Numbered from the stretch's first letter, positions 17,990 through 27,444 are shown. The stretch: DNA of 64,000 nt from Sporosarcina sp. NCCP-2222 (GCF_023168145.1 NZ_BQYK01000003.1:84260-148259); one strand, 5' to 3'. A program made the numbers and translations. Notes: generated from the letters alone by a model not told the origin.

Positions 17990-18739
17990 TCAGCTGCCCT
18001 CCTGTCCAAAAGAAATTGTTAATTGCTGAAAGTTTTCATTCTGCCAAACTAGCACGTCCATTCGCTTCATCAGCTCGAGCAAGGATAGAAAAGAAACGAC
18101 TAGATCCGTCAGATCCCCTTCAACAAATAGTTCATCAAAATAGCAAGTCCCGCCTTTTTTCTTCAGTATGGCGACAATGTCATCCATTTTCTCATCTACC
18201 GATAACTCCGCCTTGGTGATACTGGCAGTAAGCGGCACTCGCAGCCGTTTCCGTTGAAGCATTTTCTGAAACGCGCCAATCAAATCAAACACATTGAGCT
18301 GTTCATCTGGTGGAGGGGCAGCCACTTCCCCATAATGAGATAAATCTTCGGGCATTTTTGTAAAATGGATGGCCCGTTCGTCAGCAGACTCCTTCAATTG
18401 ATTTGCCGCTTCCTTATATTTCTTATACTCCATCAGCCGGGCAACCAATTCTTCCCGCGGATCTTCTTCATATTCGAAATCCTGATGTTCGTCCAATCCA
18501 TCTTCCTCGTGGACCGGCAATAGCATTTTACTCTTAATTTCAATCAATGTTGCTGCCAATACTAGGTATTCACTTAATTCATCCAGTTGAAGGACTCGCA
18601 TCGTATGTATGTGTTCAATGTATTGATTCGTCAATTCCGCCATCGGGATATCATAGATATCTATTTCAAGTCGATTGATTAAATGCAATAATAGATCAAG
18701 AGGCCCTTCAAAAACCTCCAGCTTTACTTTGTAGGCCAT
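17990..18739 (-). CDS. scpA: Segregation and condensation protein ScpA (kleisin)
   Basis: 249 residues. The N-terminal kleisin signature KVKLEVFEGPLDLLLHLINRLEIDIYDIPMAELTNQYIEHI and a C-terminal winged-helix region (VVSFLSLLELMKRMDVLVWQNENF) are complete, with a variable acidic linker between. Bridges the Smc dimer and recruits ScpB. Transcribed with scpB and the dacB-type gene; divergent from the DUF309 gene. Confidence 0.95.
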   Translation of the reverse strand: MAYKVKLEVFEGPLDLLLHLINRLEIDIYDIPMAELTNQYIEHIHTMRVLQLDELSEYLVLAATLIEIKSKMLLPVHEEDGLDEHQDFEYEEDPREELVARLMEYKKYKEAANQLKESADERAIHFTKMPEDLSHYGEVAAPPPDEQLNVFDLIGAFQKMLQRKRLRVPLTASITKAELSVDEKMDDIVAILKKKGGTCYFDELFVEGDLTDLVVSFLSLLELMKRMDVLVWQNENFQQLTISFGQEGS

Positions 18740-18795
18740 ATGCCCATCCCACCCTAATTACGAAATTGATAGATGTACCGGAAGGGAGAAGAACA

Positions 18796-19299
18796 ATGCA
18801 CCCATACCATCATCCACTGTTTATACATTTTATTGTTTATTTCAACCGGAATCAAGATTACTTTGAATGCCATGAAGTGCTTGAGGAATATTGGAAATCC
18901 ATTCCTGGAGCTGATAAAGAGCATCCTCTCACCGCTTTCATCCTGCTGGCAACCGGTTTATATCATTGGCGTCGGGGCAATTTCAAGGGAGCTATCCGCA
19001 CACTCGTCAAAGCAGAAAGACGAATGCTTGCATTCCCTCCTCTATTCCGCCAAGAAATTGATTTTGAACAGCTTTTGAACGATCTGAAGCATTCTCTCGA
19101 GTCGGTACGCGAGGAAAAGCCATTCAGCGCATTCCCACTCCATTTGCACTCCGGCATGCTTCTCAAAAGCACTACGCTGGAAGTAACTCAAATGGATCTG
19201 TTGCCAGCAAACAGCAATGCTATCATTCATAAACATATGCTGAGAGACAGGACTGATATTCTTATAAGCAGACAAAAAAAGAAAAGGGGCAGAAATTAA
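18796..19299 (+). CDS. DUF309 family protein (YpuF-like)
   Basis: 167 residues. The HEVLEEYWKSIPGADKEHPLTAFILLATGLYHWRRGN region is the DUF309 core, an all-helical fold with conserved His/Glu/Trp. Start at 18796 follows GGAAGGGAG closely; the frame can extend 10 codons upstream but without a ribosome site. Function unknown to me; B. subtilis has a DUF309 gene (ypuF) at the same place beside scpA and ribT. Converges on ribT with a four-base overlap of the coding ends. Confidence 0.8.
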   Translation: MHPYHHPLFIHFIVYFNRNQDYFECHEVLEEYWKSIPGADKEHPLTAFILLATGLYHWRRGNFKGAIRTLVKAERRMLAFPPLFRQEIDFEQLLNDLKHSLESVREEKPFSAFPLHLHSGMLLKSTTLEVTQMDLLPANSNAIIHKHMLRDRTDILISRQKKKRGRN

Positions 19300-19658
19300 T
19301 CTGCTCCTTCCTTTTCCATACACTTTTTCATAAATCGTTCTGTCTGCTCTGTGCTTTTGCATTCCAAATCCGGAAAAAGTTCATGCAGCTTAGACACCAT
19401 CGCAGTGCCTATTCCTTCTCCCCGGTAGGATGGATTGACAGAAAGATGTTTGACCGTGTAGGCGTCATCTTCCAATTCAATCCCTATCACACCTATATAA
19501 TCGTCATGATCTTTCAATAAAAATAACTGGGATTGTTCATCCGATTCATATTGCTGTACTGTTTCCTGCAATTTTTTCACGGATTTCTCACCTGGCATAT
19601 AGGACAGTAATCCCATGGCGATTTTCTCATGTGCTTTTTTATACCGTAAAAGTATCAA
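19296..19658 (-). CDS. ribT: GNAT acetyltransferase RibT
   Basis: 120 residues with a GNAT acetyl-CoA-binding motif (LSVNPSYRGEGIGTAMVSKL, R-x-x-G-x-G/A). The sequence aligns along its length with remembered B. subtilis RibT (RYKKAHEKIAMGLLSYMPGEK). TTG start at 19658 with AAGGGA five or six bases before. In B. subtilis ribT ends the ribDEAH-T riboflavin operon; here it stands without any rib gene beside it. The acetyl acceptor is not known. Confidence 0.85.
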   Translation of the reverse strand: MILLRYKKAHEKIAMGLLSYMPGEKSVKKLQETVQQYESDEQSQLFLLKDHDDYIGVIGIELEDDAYTVKHLSVNPSYRGEGIGTAMVSKLHELFPDLECKSTEQTERFMKKCMEKEGAD

Positions 19659-19923
19659 TTGAATCCCTTCTTTTCAAAAATCCTTTGTCTTTCTACAGAT
19701 AAAAATAAACCCCGGTCAGCAATCGGGGGGACAACAGCAATGACCGAAAGCGAATTATACCCACCCACACGCCATATGGCAGAAAGAGTGCTGCAAATTC
19801 CGCTTCGTTTCATGCAACCCCTTTCTTAGATGTTTTACAGGATGCCTACAAACAGATTATGGAATTTATTAAGTTCATTTTATCGTACAAGAATGGCAAA
19901 GGTTTTTCAATGAGCGAGAACGT

Positions 19924-20031
19924 TCATTTATTCGGACCGGCAAAAGGGGCAATAAAGTACCAGTAAACGACACCCCAAATGGCCGCTGCCAAAATGATGA
20001 AAAAAAATAGCATGACATTACGGCGTCTCAT
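19924..20031 (-). CDS. 35-residue single-pass membrane peptide coupled to lysA
   Basis: ATG at 20031 overlaps the TGA of lysA (ATGA), with GAGGAGAGA ending about five bases before. The product starts MRRRNVM, has one continuous membrane helix (LFFFIILAAAIWGVVYWYF) and ends IAPFAGPNK before TGA at 19926-19924. A positive N-terminus and one helix predict an N-in membrane peptide. I do not recognise the family. The good ribosome site, stop-start overlap and clean topology make it a credible gene although it is short. Co-expressed with lysA if real. Confidence 0.6.
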   Translation of the reverse strand: MRRRNVMLFFFIILAAAIWGVVYWYFIAPFAGPNK

Positions 20032-21356
20032 ATTCTCTCCTCACGCCCGACCTTCTGAAGCGGAATATCCAAACGAATGATATCTTCATAAGTCTCCCGG
20101 CGCACGACGAGTTGATGCTCCCCATTCTCACAGAAGATAATTGCCGGCCGTTGAAGACGATTATAATTGCTTGCCATCGAATATGTGTAGGCGCCTGTAC
20201 AAAAAACCGCTACAAGATCGCCTTCCTCCAGCTCAGCAAGAAATGCATCCTCAATCAGCTTATCTCCTGATTCACAACATTTTCCGGCAATCGTCACCTT
20301 ATCGGTGTGCGGTTCCAGCATTTTATTTGCCGTTGCAGCTGAATACTTCGCTCCGTACAACGCAGGCCGGATATTGTCGGACATGCCGCCATCCACTGCC
20401 ACATAAGTGCGGACATTCGGTACTTCTTTTCGGCTTCCCGCCGTATAGAGTGTTGTGCCTGCATCCCCAACTAAAGAGCGTCCCGGTTCAATCCAGACTT
20501 CAGGAAGCGGGTATTGATGCTTCCTTGTCATAGAAAGAATGACGGATTCCATCTCTTCAACATATTGAGAAGGATGTAATGGTGCATCTTCCTCCGTATA
20601 CCGGATGCCGAAACCGCCGCCGAGGTTTAATACGGGACAAATGAACTTAAAACGCTCCCGCCACTCGACCATCTTATTCATCAATGCTTCCGCCGCTAGA
20701 CGAAATGCATCGGTTTCAAAAATTTGAGAACCAATGTGGCAGTGCATGCCTAACATCGTAAGATAAGGATGCTTATATAACTGCAGAAATGCATCCTCTG
20801 CCTGTCCATTATTTAAATCAAAACCAAATTTAGAGTCTTCTTGCCCAGTCGTAATATAGTCATGGGTGGAAGCATGGATGCCAGGTGTTACACGCAACAG
20901 AACATTCATGTTTTGTTGTCTGGACTCCGATATTTCCTTTAGCAATTCAATTTCTGAAAAATTATCGACGACAATGCAGCCGATCTTTTCGTCAAATGCA
21001 AATTGCAGTTCTGTGTAGCTTTTGTTGTTCCCATGAAAATGAATCCGTTGCCGCGGAAAATCGGCCGCCACTGCAGTATACAGTTCTCCACCCGATACCA
21101 CGTCGAGTGAGAGGCCGAGCTCAGCAGCAATTTCATATATCGCGATAGACGAAAATGCTTTACTTGCATAAGCAACTTGAGCAGGAATACCCATTTTCTT
21201 GAATGAATCAATGAATGCGGCTGCCCGTTCTTTAAACAATTCAATATCATAGATGACGAGCGGGGTACCATACGTATGAGCTGCGTCGACTGTATCGACC
21301 CCGCCAATTGTCAAATGTCCTTTTTCATTAACAGATTGTGTACCATAAAGATGCAT
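20028..21356 (-). CDS. lysA: Diaminopimelate decarboxylase LysA
   Basis: 442 residues. PLP-binding Lys in AYASKAFSS near residue 65, glycine-rich phosphate-binding loop GGGFGIRY, IEPGRSLVG, and the second-subunit CESGD motif near residue 344. These are the hallmarks of fold-type III LysA, which converts meso-diaminopimelate to lysine. Full length. In Bacillales lysA often follows the spoVA genes; here it follows spoVAF with about 80 bp between. Confidence 0.97.
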   Translation of the reverse strand: MHLYGTQSVNEKGHLTIGGVDTVDAAHTYGTPLVIYDIELFKERAAAFIDSFKKMGIPAQVAYASKAFSSIAIYEIAAELGLSLDVVSGGELYTAVAADFPRQRIHFHGNNKSYTELQFAFDEKIGCIVVDNFSEIELLKEISESRQQNMNVLLRVTPGIHASTHDYITTGQEDSKFGFDLNNGQAEDAFLQLYKHPYLTMLGMHCHIGSQIFETDAFRLAAEALMNKMVEWRERFKFICPVLNLGGGFGIRYTEEDAPLHPSQYVEEMESVILSMTRKHQYPLPEVWIEPGRSLVGDAGTTLYTAGSRKEVPNVRTYVAVDGGMSDNIRPALYGAKYSAATANKMLEPHTDKVTIAGKCCESGDKLIEDAFLAELEEGDLVAVFCTGAYTYSMASNYNRLQRPAIIFCENGEHQLVVRRETYEDIIRLDIPLQKVGREERI

Positions 21357-21435
21357 ATCACATTCCTCCCGTCTTTTCGTTTCTCCTTACTAAACCATAG
21401 AGAAACTTTACCATAACAGAGAGGGAAGAAGCAAT

Positions 21436-22884
21436 CTACGATAGCCTATTTCGATTCGGAGAATCCGTAATGAACGGCCTTGGAGCATCGTTCGTCATCG
21501 GATATCGAATCAACACCCGTTTCATCGCATTCGGGAAGAATGGGACTAGCGGCCACATGTATGGCATACGCATTGGATGCAATGAACATAAATAATAAAA
21601 GACAACCGCGACACCAAGGAAGAATCCTGGAGCGCCAAAAATGGCAGTGCATATTAAGAGGAACAGCCGGAATATTTTTGTCGTAATACTCAATTCATAA
21701 GAAGGAATCGCAAATGTCAGTATGGCACAGACAGCCACATAGAGAACGACTTCTGCCGTAAATAGACCGACATCGATTGCCACCTGTCCTATAACGATTG
21801 CTGCAACCAATCCCATGGCTGTTGTCATAGGAGAAGGAGTATGAATGGCTGCCATCCGCAATATTTCGATTCCTACATCAGCAATTAGAATTTGTACGAA
21901 CAGGGGGATTTCCCCTGCATCATTCGGGCCAATATAATTTAAGGCGGCAGGCAAGTAATGCTGTCTGCTGGCCAGTAAGTACCAAAAAGGCAATAGGAAC
22001 AGACTGGCTGCCGTCCCGATAAGCCGCAGCCATCTGACGAATGTTCCAATGAACGGCGCCTGCCGGTACTCCTCCGCATGCTGTAGATGATGGAACAATG
22101 TGATCGGTACCAAAATGACCGAGGGAGATGTATCCACAATAATGGCAATATGACCTTCCAGCAAATGGGCGGAACAAATATCCGGACGTTCTGTATACCT
22201 GACGAATGGCATTGGGTGAAATCTTTGCTTAAACAAAAACTCCTCCAATTCCTTATCCGTCATGGTCAACCCATCATGCTTCACTTTGTCAAGCCGTTCC
22301 CGTACATAATTTAAATGCTCTTCACTCACCGCCCCTTTAATGAAAGCGATGGCGATATCCGTTTTGCCATTAGCAGAAGTGTGATGCATTTCGAAACGGA
22401 GATCTTCCGTTCGAAGCCTTCTTCGGATCAAAGCTGTATTTAATACGATGTTTTCTGTAAATCCATCTCTCGATCCACGAATTACTTTTTCGGTATCCGG
22501 CTCTTCTGGCTGCCGTCCGGGATAGCTGCGGATATCTCCAATGAATGCGAATCCATCCGGCATGACAAAGCCCACTTGCCCACTTAAAACAGCAGTCAGA
22601 AATTCATCCCGGTCTTTGGCATCTGTCAATGCATGATACGGAAAATAAGTTAAAAATCCTTTTGGATCGTCCCTATGGGCTTCTCCCGTCTCATAATTTT
22701 GCTGCATCTCGGTTAAAAGAGTGGTAATAATCGAACCGTCAACAAGGCCATTAATATAAAATATTAACGTTTTCATTCCCCAAAGATGAACCGTTTTTGC
22801 TGTCGCGTCATATGTCTCTTCTACGCCAAACAATTCCTGGAACCACTGCTCGCCTTCTTTTGTCGATTCGAATAATTTTGACAT
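21436..22884 (-). CDS. spoVAF: Spore membrane protein SpoVAF (GerA germinant receptor A-subunit family)
   Basis: 482 residues, N-terminal soluble domain of about 280 residues followed by five or six membrane helices, the GerAA/SpoVAF layout. Signature segments include MHHTSANGKTDIAIAFIKG, PGLAEEGEWQ-like region replaced by LEGHIAIIVDTSPSVILVPITLF, and the YVAVCAILTFAIPSYELS membrane block. SpoVAF lies in the inner spore membrane and helps release of germination signals. Unlike B. subtilis, where it ends the spoVAA-AF operon, it starts three bases after the sigF stop, and no other spoVA gene is present here. Confidence 0.88.
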   Translation of the reverse strand: MSKLFESTKEGEQWFQELFGVEETYDATAKTVHLWGMKTLIFYINGLVDGSIITTLLTEMQQNYETGEAHRDDPKGFLTYFPYHALTDAKDRDEFLTAVLSGQVGFVMPDGFAFIGDIRSYPGRQPEEPDTEKVIRGSRDGFTENIVLNTALIRRRLRTEDLRFEMHHTSANGKTDIAIAFIKGAVSEEHLNYVRERLDKVKHDGLTMTDKELEEFLFKQRFHPMPFVRYTERPDICSAHLLEGHIAIIVDTSPSVILVPITLFHHLQHAEEYRQAPFIGTFVRWLRLIGTAASLFLLPFWYLLASRQHYLPAALNYIGPNDAGEIPLFVQILIADVGIEILRMAAIHTPSPMTTAMGLVAAIVIGQVAIDVGLFTAEVVLYVAVCAILTFAIPSYELSITTKIFRLFLLICTAIFGAPGFFLGVAVVFYYLCSLHPMRMPYMWPLVPFFPNAMKRVLIRYPMTNDAPRPFITDSPNRNRLS

Positions 22885-22887
22885 TCG

Positions 22888-23685
22888 TTAGTCTGCCCTC
22901 ACTTTTAATTCCTGCTCCTCCGACTGAGAAAGTACGGGGCCCATCCAATTTTTCAACTGGGCCAGGATTTTCTTCTCCAGTCGGGATACTTGCACTTGTG
23001 AAATCCCGATCCGTTCAGCAATATCACTTTGGGTATAATCCAAGTAATAACGCATATAAATGATCGTCTGATCCCGCTTGCTCAATTTGGACACGACATC
23101 TCGAAGTGGAATATGATCAAAGACCCGCTCAGACCGGTCATCCCGCAATTGATCCATCAACGTGAGACTGTCCCCTTCATTTTCATATAATTGTTCATGC
23201 AATGATGCCGGATCACGAAGTGCATCTGAAGCCAGTATGACTTCATCAACTGTAACATCAAGCACTTCCGCTATATCGGAAATGGATGGTGATTTTCCAT
23301 GGTTCTTAATGAAGTTATCCGTCGCATGCCGTATTTTAAAACTGAGTTCCCTGATGGATCGGCTCACCTTCACCATTCCATCATCACGAAGAAAACGCTG
23401 GATCTCCCCAACAATCATCGGCACAGCATACGTAGAAAACTTGACATCATACGAGAGATCAAATTTATCAATTGATTTCATGAGTCCGATACAGCCAATT
23501 TGGAACAAGTCCTCCAAATCTGCCCCTCTGGAGGCAAAACGCTGGACAATCGACCAGACAAGCCTCGTATTACCTTCCACCATTAGCCGGCGCGCATCTT
23601 TATTGCCATTCTGTGATTCTTGGATGAGCAACCTCATTTTTTCCTGAGTCAGCAGCGTGTCTTGTTTTTCAAGGGAAACGTCCAT
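22888..23685 (-). CDS. sigF: Forespore sigma factor SigF
   Basis: 265 residues, sigma-70 family with region 2 (NTRLVWSIVQRFASRGADLEDLFQIGCIGLMKSIDKFD, STYAVPMIVGEIQRFLRDDG), region 3 (SFKIRHATDNFIKNHGKSPSISDIAEVL) and region 4 (IIYMRYYLDYTQSDIAERIGISQVQVSRLEKKIL). This is the sporulation SigF type. Follows spoIIAB by three bases. SigF activity begins in the forespore once SpoIIAB is removed by SpoIIAA. Confidence 0.96.
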   Translation of the reverse strand: MDVSLEKQDTLLTQEKMRLLIQESQNGNKDARRLMVEGNTRLVWSIVQRFASRGADLEDLFQIGCIGLMKSIDKFDLSYDVKFSTYAVPMIVGEIQRFLRDDGMVKVSRSIRELSFKIRHATDNFIKNHGKSPSISDIAEVLDVTVDEVILASDALRDPASLHEQLYENEGDSLTLMDQLRDDRSERVFDHIPLRDVVSKLSKRDQTIIYMRYYLDYTQSDIAERIGISQVQVSRLEKKILAQLKNWMGPVLSQSEEQELKVRAD

Positions 23686-23688
23686 AGG

Positions 23689-24135
23689 TCACCTCATACT
23701 GCTTGCTTCCGTCACCGGAGAAAATGTTTTTTCGAATTTCACGACAGTTCCATGCCCTACCGTAGACTCGACGGTTAATTGATCCGAAAAGCTTTCCATA
23801 ATCGTAAAGCCCATTCCGGATCTTTCCATCATCGGCTTGGTTGTAAACATGGGTTCCATCGCCTGCTCCACATCAAATATTCCGTTCCCCTCATCTTGCA
23901 CAGTCATTGTCACCTTGTTTTCATCCATAATGGCATGGATTGTCACTAAGCTTGTGCCATCGCATTCATACCCATGAATAATCGCATTGGTCACCGCTTC
24001 TGATACGATAGTCTTAAACTCTGAAATCTCTTCAAGAGTCGGATCGAGCGGCGTAATGAAACAAGTCATTGCCATTCGAGCCAGCGCCTCGTTTTCTTCA
24101 ATTGCGACAAAAGATAATGTCATTTCATTTCTCAT
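23689..24135 (-). CDS. spoIIAB: Anti-sigma F factor and kinase SpoIIAB
   Basis: 148 residues of the GHKL ATPase type: N box KTIVSEAVTNAIIHGYE, G1 VQDEGNGIFD, and G2 region RSGMGFTIMESFSDQL. Binds SigF and phosphorylates SpoIIAA on Ser. Start at 24135 (MRNEMTLSF) is fixed by GGAGGGG six bases before and by agreement with the B. subtilis start (MKNEMHLEF). Overlaps spoIIAA by 11 bases. Confidence 0.96.
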   Translation of the reverse strand: MRNEMTLSFVAIEENEALARMAMTCFITPLDPTLEEISEFKTIVSEAVTNAIIHGYECDGTSLVTIHAIMDENKVTMTVQDEGNGIFDVEQAMEPMFTTKPMMERSGMGFTIMESFSDQLTVESTVGHGTVVKFEKTFSPVTEASSMR

Positions 24136-24475
24136 GTAAAACCCCTCCGATTTCACCTAGTGCAGTCTCCACCGTGCAATGTCTGATCATTGAACCTAAA
24201 CCGGAAAAATTGAATATCTTCTCCATCGTGGCTGACGGATTCAGAATGACGGTCTCTCCGTTATACGGCACCAGGTCACGCATTCTCCCGAGAATCAGGC
24301 CGATTCCCGCGCTATCCATGAATGCTAACCTTTCCAAGTTCCAGATGATCGCTCTTACTTGTCCGGCATAAATCGAAGAGGAGATCGTCGAACGGATCCG
24401 GTTTGCTTCATGATTGTCCAACTCTCCAGATAATGTAACCACAACAATTCCATCAATAGTATTAATCTCAGCCAT
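24125..24475 (-). CDS. spoIIAA: Anti-anti-sigma factor SpoIIAA
   Basis: 116-residue STAS protein. The phospho-acceptor Ser lies in ERLAFMDSAGIGLILGR, the usual SpoIIAA site. Unphosphorylated protein frees SigF from SpoIIAB. Start at 24475 is set by AAGGAGGG seven bases upstream, followed by MAEINTIDG. First gene of the spoIIAA-AB-sigF-spoVAF unit behind a SigH-type promoter; dacF, which precedes it in B. subtilis, is absent. Confidence 0.95.
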   Translation of the reverse strand: MAEINTIDGIVVVTLSGELDNHEANRIRSTISSSIYAGQVRAIIWNLERLAFMDSAGIGLILGRMRDLVPYNGETVILNPSATMEKIFNFSGLGSMIRHCTVETALGEIGGVLHEK

Positions 24476-24500
24476 GCTGAATCCCTCCTTGTAGCGGAAC

Positions 24501-24526
24501 ATTCAACATCCGTCAGGCGAAATCCT
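24501..24526 (-). promoter_or_regulatory. SigH-type promoter of the spoIIA operon
   Basis: Minus strand AGGATTT (24526-24520), 12 bases, then GTTGAAT (ending 24501), matching the SigH consensus AGGAWWT-N12-RNNGAAT. It would start transcription about 18 bases before the spoIIAA ATG, consistent with known SigH control of spoIIA. The rest of the gap up to 24774 shows no gene. Confidence 0.72.
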
Positions 24527-24774
24527 TCCACGTGACAGAACTAGTCATACTACTTTCCAACCTTCTATATTTCGACACAGATCTGTTACGTATTCAAGCA
24601 TGTCCATATCCTAAATCTTTTACACATGTTGGGAAAGAAATTGGAACTTATTGAATGTCTGCAGGCAGCAGCCGCTATATAGAAACAATAATACAGCTAT
24701 GAAACAACATTCAGTTAAAGCAATTGCCAGTATTCAATAAAGAAATTGATGTCGAAGCCTGTGTTTTTGTACAA

Positions 24775-24813
24775 GAAAAAAACTGTGAAGCACACAATGT
24801 GTCTTCACAGTTT
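24775..24813 (-). terminator. Terminator of the deoB-pdp operon
   Basis: AAACTGTGAAG / CTTCACAGTTT stem with an internal CACA-TGTG extension, 12 bp after the pdp stop, flanked by an A-tract on the left that gives a T-tract on the minus strand. Confidence 0.87.
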
Positions 24814-24824
24814 CCAATTACTTT

Positions 24825-26132
24825 TCAGTTCATTATCGTTTTATAAATTAATGTTGGTCTATCGACTTGCTCCTGGCCGATATGAATATGCTTTTGCAGC
24901 ATCTCAAGTGAAGATGTGACGTCTGTCCGATTGGAATGGATAACCGCGAGAGCTTCACCTTTTTCCACATGATCACCAATCTTCTTATTTAAAACAATTC
25001 CTACAGCCAAGTCAATTTCATCTTCTTTTGTTGCTCTTCCGGCACCCAGCAGCATCGCCGCAACTCCGATTTCGTCTGCTTCCATCTTGGTAATATAACC
25101 CGTCGCTGGTGCAGGCACTTCAATTTGGTAGTCTGCCTTTGGCATTAGCTCCGGATTGTGTACAATTTCAGAATTGCCGCCTTGCGCTGCTATCATTTTA
25201 CTGAAGAGTGTAAGAGCTGATCCATCCTCAATGACTTTCTGCAGCATCGTTTTCGCTTCTTCCATGGAAGATGCTTTTCCGCCTGCCATAATCATTTTGG
25301 AACCGAGAGCGATGCATAGCTCCGTCAGATCATCCGGCCCCTCTCCTTTTAGCGTATCGATCGCTTCTTTTACTTCCAATGCATTGCCGATTGCGTATCC
25401 GAGGGGCTGATTCATATCCGAAATGACCGCCATCGTCTCTCTGCCCACCTGCTTGCCAATGGCAACCATGGCCGAGGCAAGCTTCTCAGCATCTTCTAGC
25501 GTTTTCATAAAAGCGCCTTCGCCTGTCTTGACGTCTAAAACAATCGCGTCAGCTCCCGCTGCTATTTTCTTGCTCATGATCGAACTAGCGATTAGTGCAA
25601 TACTTTCCACAGTCGCTGTGACGTCCCGAAGAGCATATAGTTTCTTGTCCGCTGGTGTCAAATTGCCGCTTTGCCCGATCACTGCCAGTTTCAATTGATT
25701 TACCTGATTGACAAATTGCTCTTCCGTCAGCTCAATATGGAATCCTTCAATTGACTCCAATTTATCGAGCGTCCCCCCCGTATGGCCAAGTCCACGCCCG
25801 CTCATCTTGGCTACCGGAACACCGCATGCCGCAACTAAAGGGGCAAGGATCAGTGTCGTCGTATCGCCAACACCGCCAGTTGAATGCTTGTCGACTTTGA
25901 TCCCTTCAATAGCAGATAAATCAATTTGGTCGCCTGATTCGACCATCGCCATCGTCAAGTAGCCTTGTTCTTCTGCATTCATTCCCGAGAAGTAAATCGC
26001 CATCAATAAGGCACTCGCCTGATAATCTGGAATGGAACCATTCGTATAGCCTGTCACAAAAAATGTAATCTCATCTTTTGAAAGGACTTCTCCATTTCGT
26101 TTCCTTTCAATTATATCCACCATCCTGAACAA
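24825..26132 (-). CDS. pdp: Pyrimidine-nucleoside phosphorylase Pdp
   Basis: About 435 residues of the thymidine/pyrimidine phosphorylase family. The signature [23 protein letters not shown] is near residue 80; phosphate and pyrimidine-site residues [17 protein letters not shown] follow. It splits uridine, deoxyuridine and thymidine into base and (deoxy)ribose 1-phosphate, which DeoB next door isomerises. I place the start at TTG 26132, eight bases after AGGTG; the in-frame ATG at 26123 ([11 protein letters not shown]) is also possible. Overlaps or abuts the deoB stop. B. subtilis has a purine phosphorylase (pupG) at this place instead. Confidence 0.94.
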   Translation of the reverse strand: MFRMVDIIERKRNGEVLSKDEITFFVTGYTNGSIPDYQASALLMAIYFSGMNAEEQGYLTMAMVESGDQIDLSAIEGIKVDKHSTGGVGDTTTLILAPLVAACGVPVAKMSGRGLGHTGGTLDKLESIEGFHIELTEEQFVNQVNQLKLAVIGQSGNLTPADKKLYALRDVTATVESIALIASSIMSKKIAAGADAIVLDVKTGEGAFMKTLEDAEKLASAMVAIGKQVGRETMAVISDMNQPLGYAIGNALEVKEAIDTLKGEGPDDLTELCIALGSKMIMAGGKASSMEEAKTMLQKVIEDGSALTLFSKMIAAQGGNSEIVHNPELMPKADYQIEVPAPATGYITKMEADEIGVAAMLLGAGRATKEDEIDLAVGIVLNKKIGDHVEKGEALAVIHSNRTDVTSSLEMLQKHIHIGQEQVDRPTLIYKTIMN

Positions 26133-26137
26133 TCGAA

Positions 26138-27331
26138 TCACACCTTTTCAATTAATGAAGATAAGAAACTATCGCCGAACTCAGGCAGTTTGACGCCGAA
26201 ATTCTCTGCAATTGTCGCACCGACATCAGAAAAAGTTTTGCGCAGCGGCAATTCTGCCCCTGAAGCTAATGAAGGCGAATAAACTAATAGTGGAACAAAT
26301 TCTCTCGTATGATCTGTGCCGCTATGAACCGGATCATTGCCATGATCCGCGGTAATGATTAATAAATCGTTTTCATGGAGTGCACCGATGATTTCTGGCA
26401 GGCGGGCATCGAAATCCTGCAACGCGTTGCCATAGCCGATCGGATCTCTTCGATGACCGAATAAGGCATCAAAGTCAACTAAATTGGTGAAGCTCAGTCC
26501 GCTGAAATCCTGCTTCATTTCTTCCACAAGCTTATCGACACCATCCATATTGCTTGTCGTACGGACAGCTTTCGTCACGCCTTCGCCATTAAAAATATCA
26601 GAGATTTTACCGACTGCAATGACGTCATATCCTGCATCTTTCAGTTCATTCATCACAGTCCGGCCAAACGGTTTCAGAGCATAGTCATGCCGATTGGAAG
26701 TCCGTGTAAAATTACCCGGCTGGCCAACGAACGGGCGGGCTATGATGCGTCCAACCAAGAATTCTGGCCGCAGTGTCAGTTCCCTTGCAATTTCGCAAAT
26801 ACGGTACTGCTCTTCAATTGGTATGATTTCCTCATGGGCTGCTATTTGCAGCACAGGATCAGCAGATGTGTAGACAATGATGGCCCCTGTCTTCATATGC
26901 TCCTCGCCAAGCTCATCAATAATGGCCGTTCCGCTTGCCGGTTTATTTCCAATTACCTTGCGGCCTGTTCTTTCTTCCAGCTCGTTGATAAGCTCTTCCG
27001 GGAAGCCTTCTGGATAGACTTTAAATGGCTTATCGATATTGAGACCCATCATTTCCCAATGACCTGTCATCGTATCTTTGCCGACAGAAGCCTCCTGCAT
27101 TTTCCCATAGAAAGCAGTTGGTGATTCCATCGCTGGAACCCCTTCAATCTCCTTAATGTTGGATAATCCCATTTCAGCCATAGAAGGCATTGTTAATCCG
27201 CCCATCCGTTCCGCAATATGGCCGAGCGTATCTGCTCCAATATCTCCAAATTCCGCCGCATCCGGCGCTTCTCCAATACCGACAGAGTCGAGTACGATTA
27301 GGTGTATTCTTGCAAATTTCTTGTTATCCAT
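26138..27331 (-). CDS. deoB: Phosphopentomutase DeoB (Drm)
   Basis: 397 residues of the alkaline-phosphatase superfamily: metal-binding [13 protein letters not shown] at the N-terminus, [13 protein letters not shown] with the phospho-acceptor Thr, and [25 protein letters not shown] at the C-terminus. Converts (deoxy)ribose 1-phosphate to 5-phosphate in nucleoside breakdown. Operon partner of pdp. Upstream gap of 113 bp to xerD contains only the ribosome site and likely promoter. Confidence 0.97.
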   Translation of the reverse strand: MDNKKFARIHLIVLDSVGIGEAPDAAEFGDIGADTLGHIAERMGGLTMPSMAEMGLSNIKEIEGVPAMESPTAFYGKMQEASVGKDTMTGHWEMMGLNIDKPFKVYPEGFPEELINELEERTGRKVIGNKPASGTAIIDELGEEHMKTGAIIVYTSADPVLQIAAHEEIIPIEEQYRICEIARELTLRPEFLVGRIIARPFVGQPGNFTRTSNRHDYALKPFGRTVMNELKDAGYDVIAVGKISDIFNGEGVTKAVRTTSNMDGVDKLVEEMKQDFSGLSFTNLVDFDALFGHRRDPIGYGNALQDFDARLPEIIGALHENDLLIITADHGNDPVHSGTDHTREFVPLLVYSPSLASGAELPLRKTFSDVGATIAENFGVKLPEFGDSFLSSLIEKV

Positions 27332-27444
27332 ATAATAATATCCTCCTCAGTAAATAAATACCGCCTGCCTATTTTACGTAAATCGCTTTCATAGCGAATA
27401 TATCCTTCTCCTAAACACATTGCTTCAACCACTCATAAGATATT

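Noticed and set aside
19655..19813. 52-codon frame (MKRSGICSTLSAIWRV...) ending at the ribT TTG with a TTGA-type overlap
   Set aside because: A weak AAAGGGG precedes it and coupling to ribT is possible, but composition is unlike a conserved protein and a G/C-rich terminator-like stem (CCCCG/CGGGG, T-rich tail) lies within it.
27380..27400. Possible cre (GTAAATCGCTTTCAT) before deoB
   Set aside because: Only the right half fits the consensus; the left half lacks the TG.
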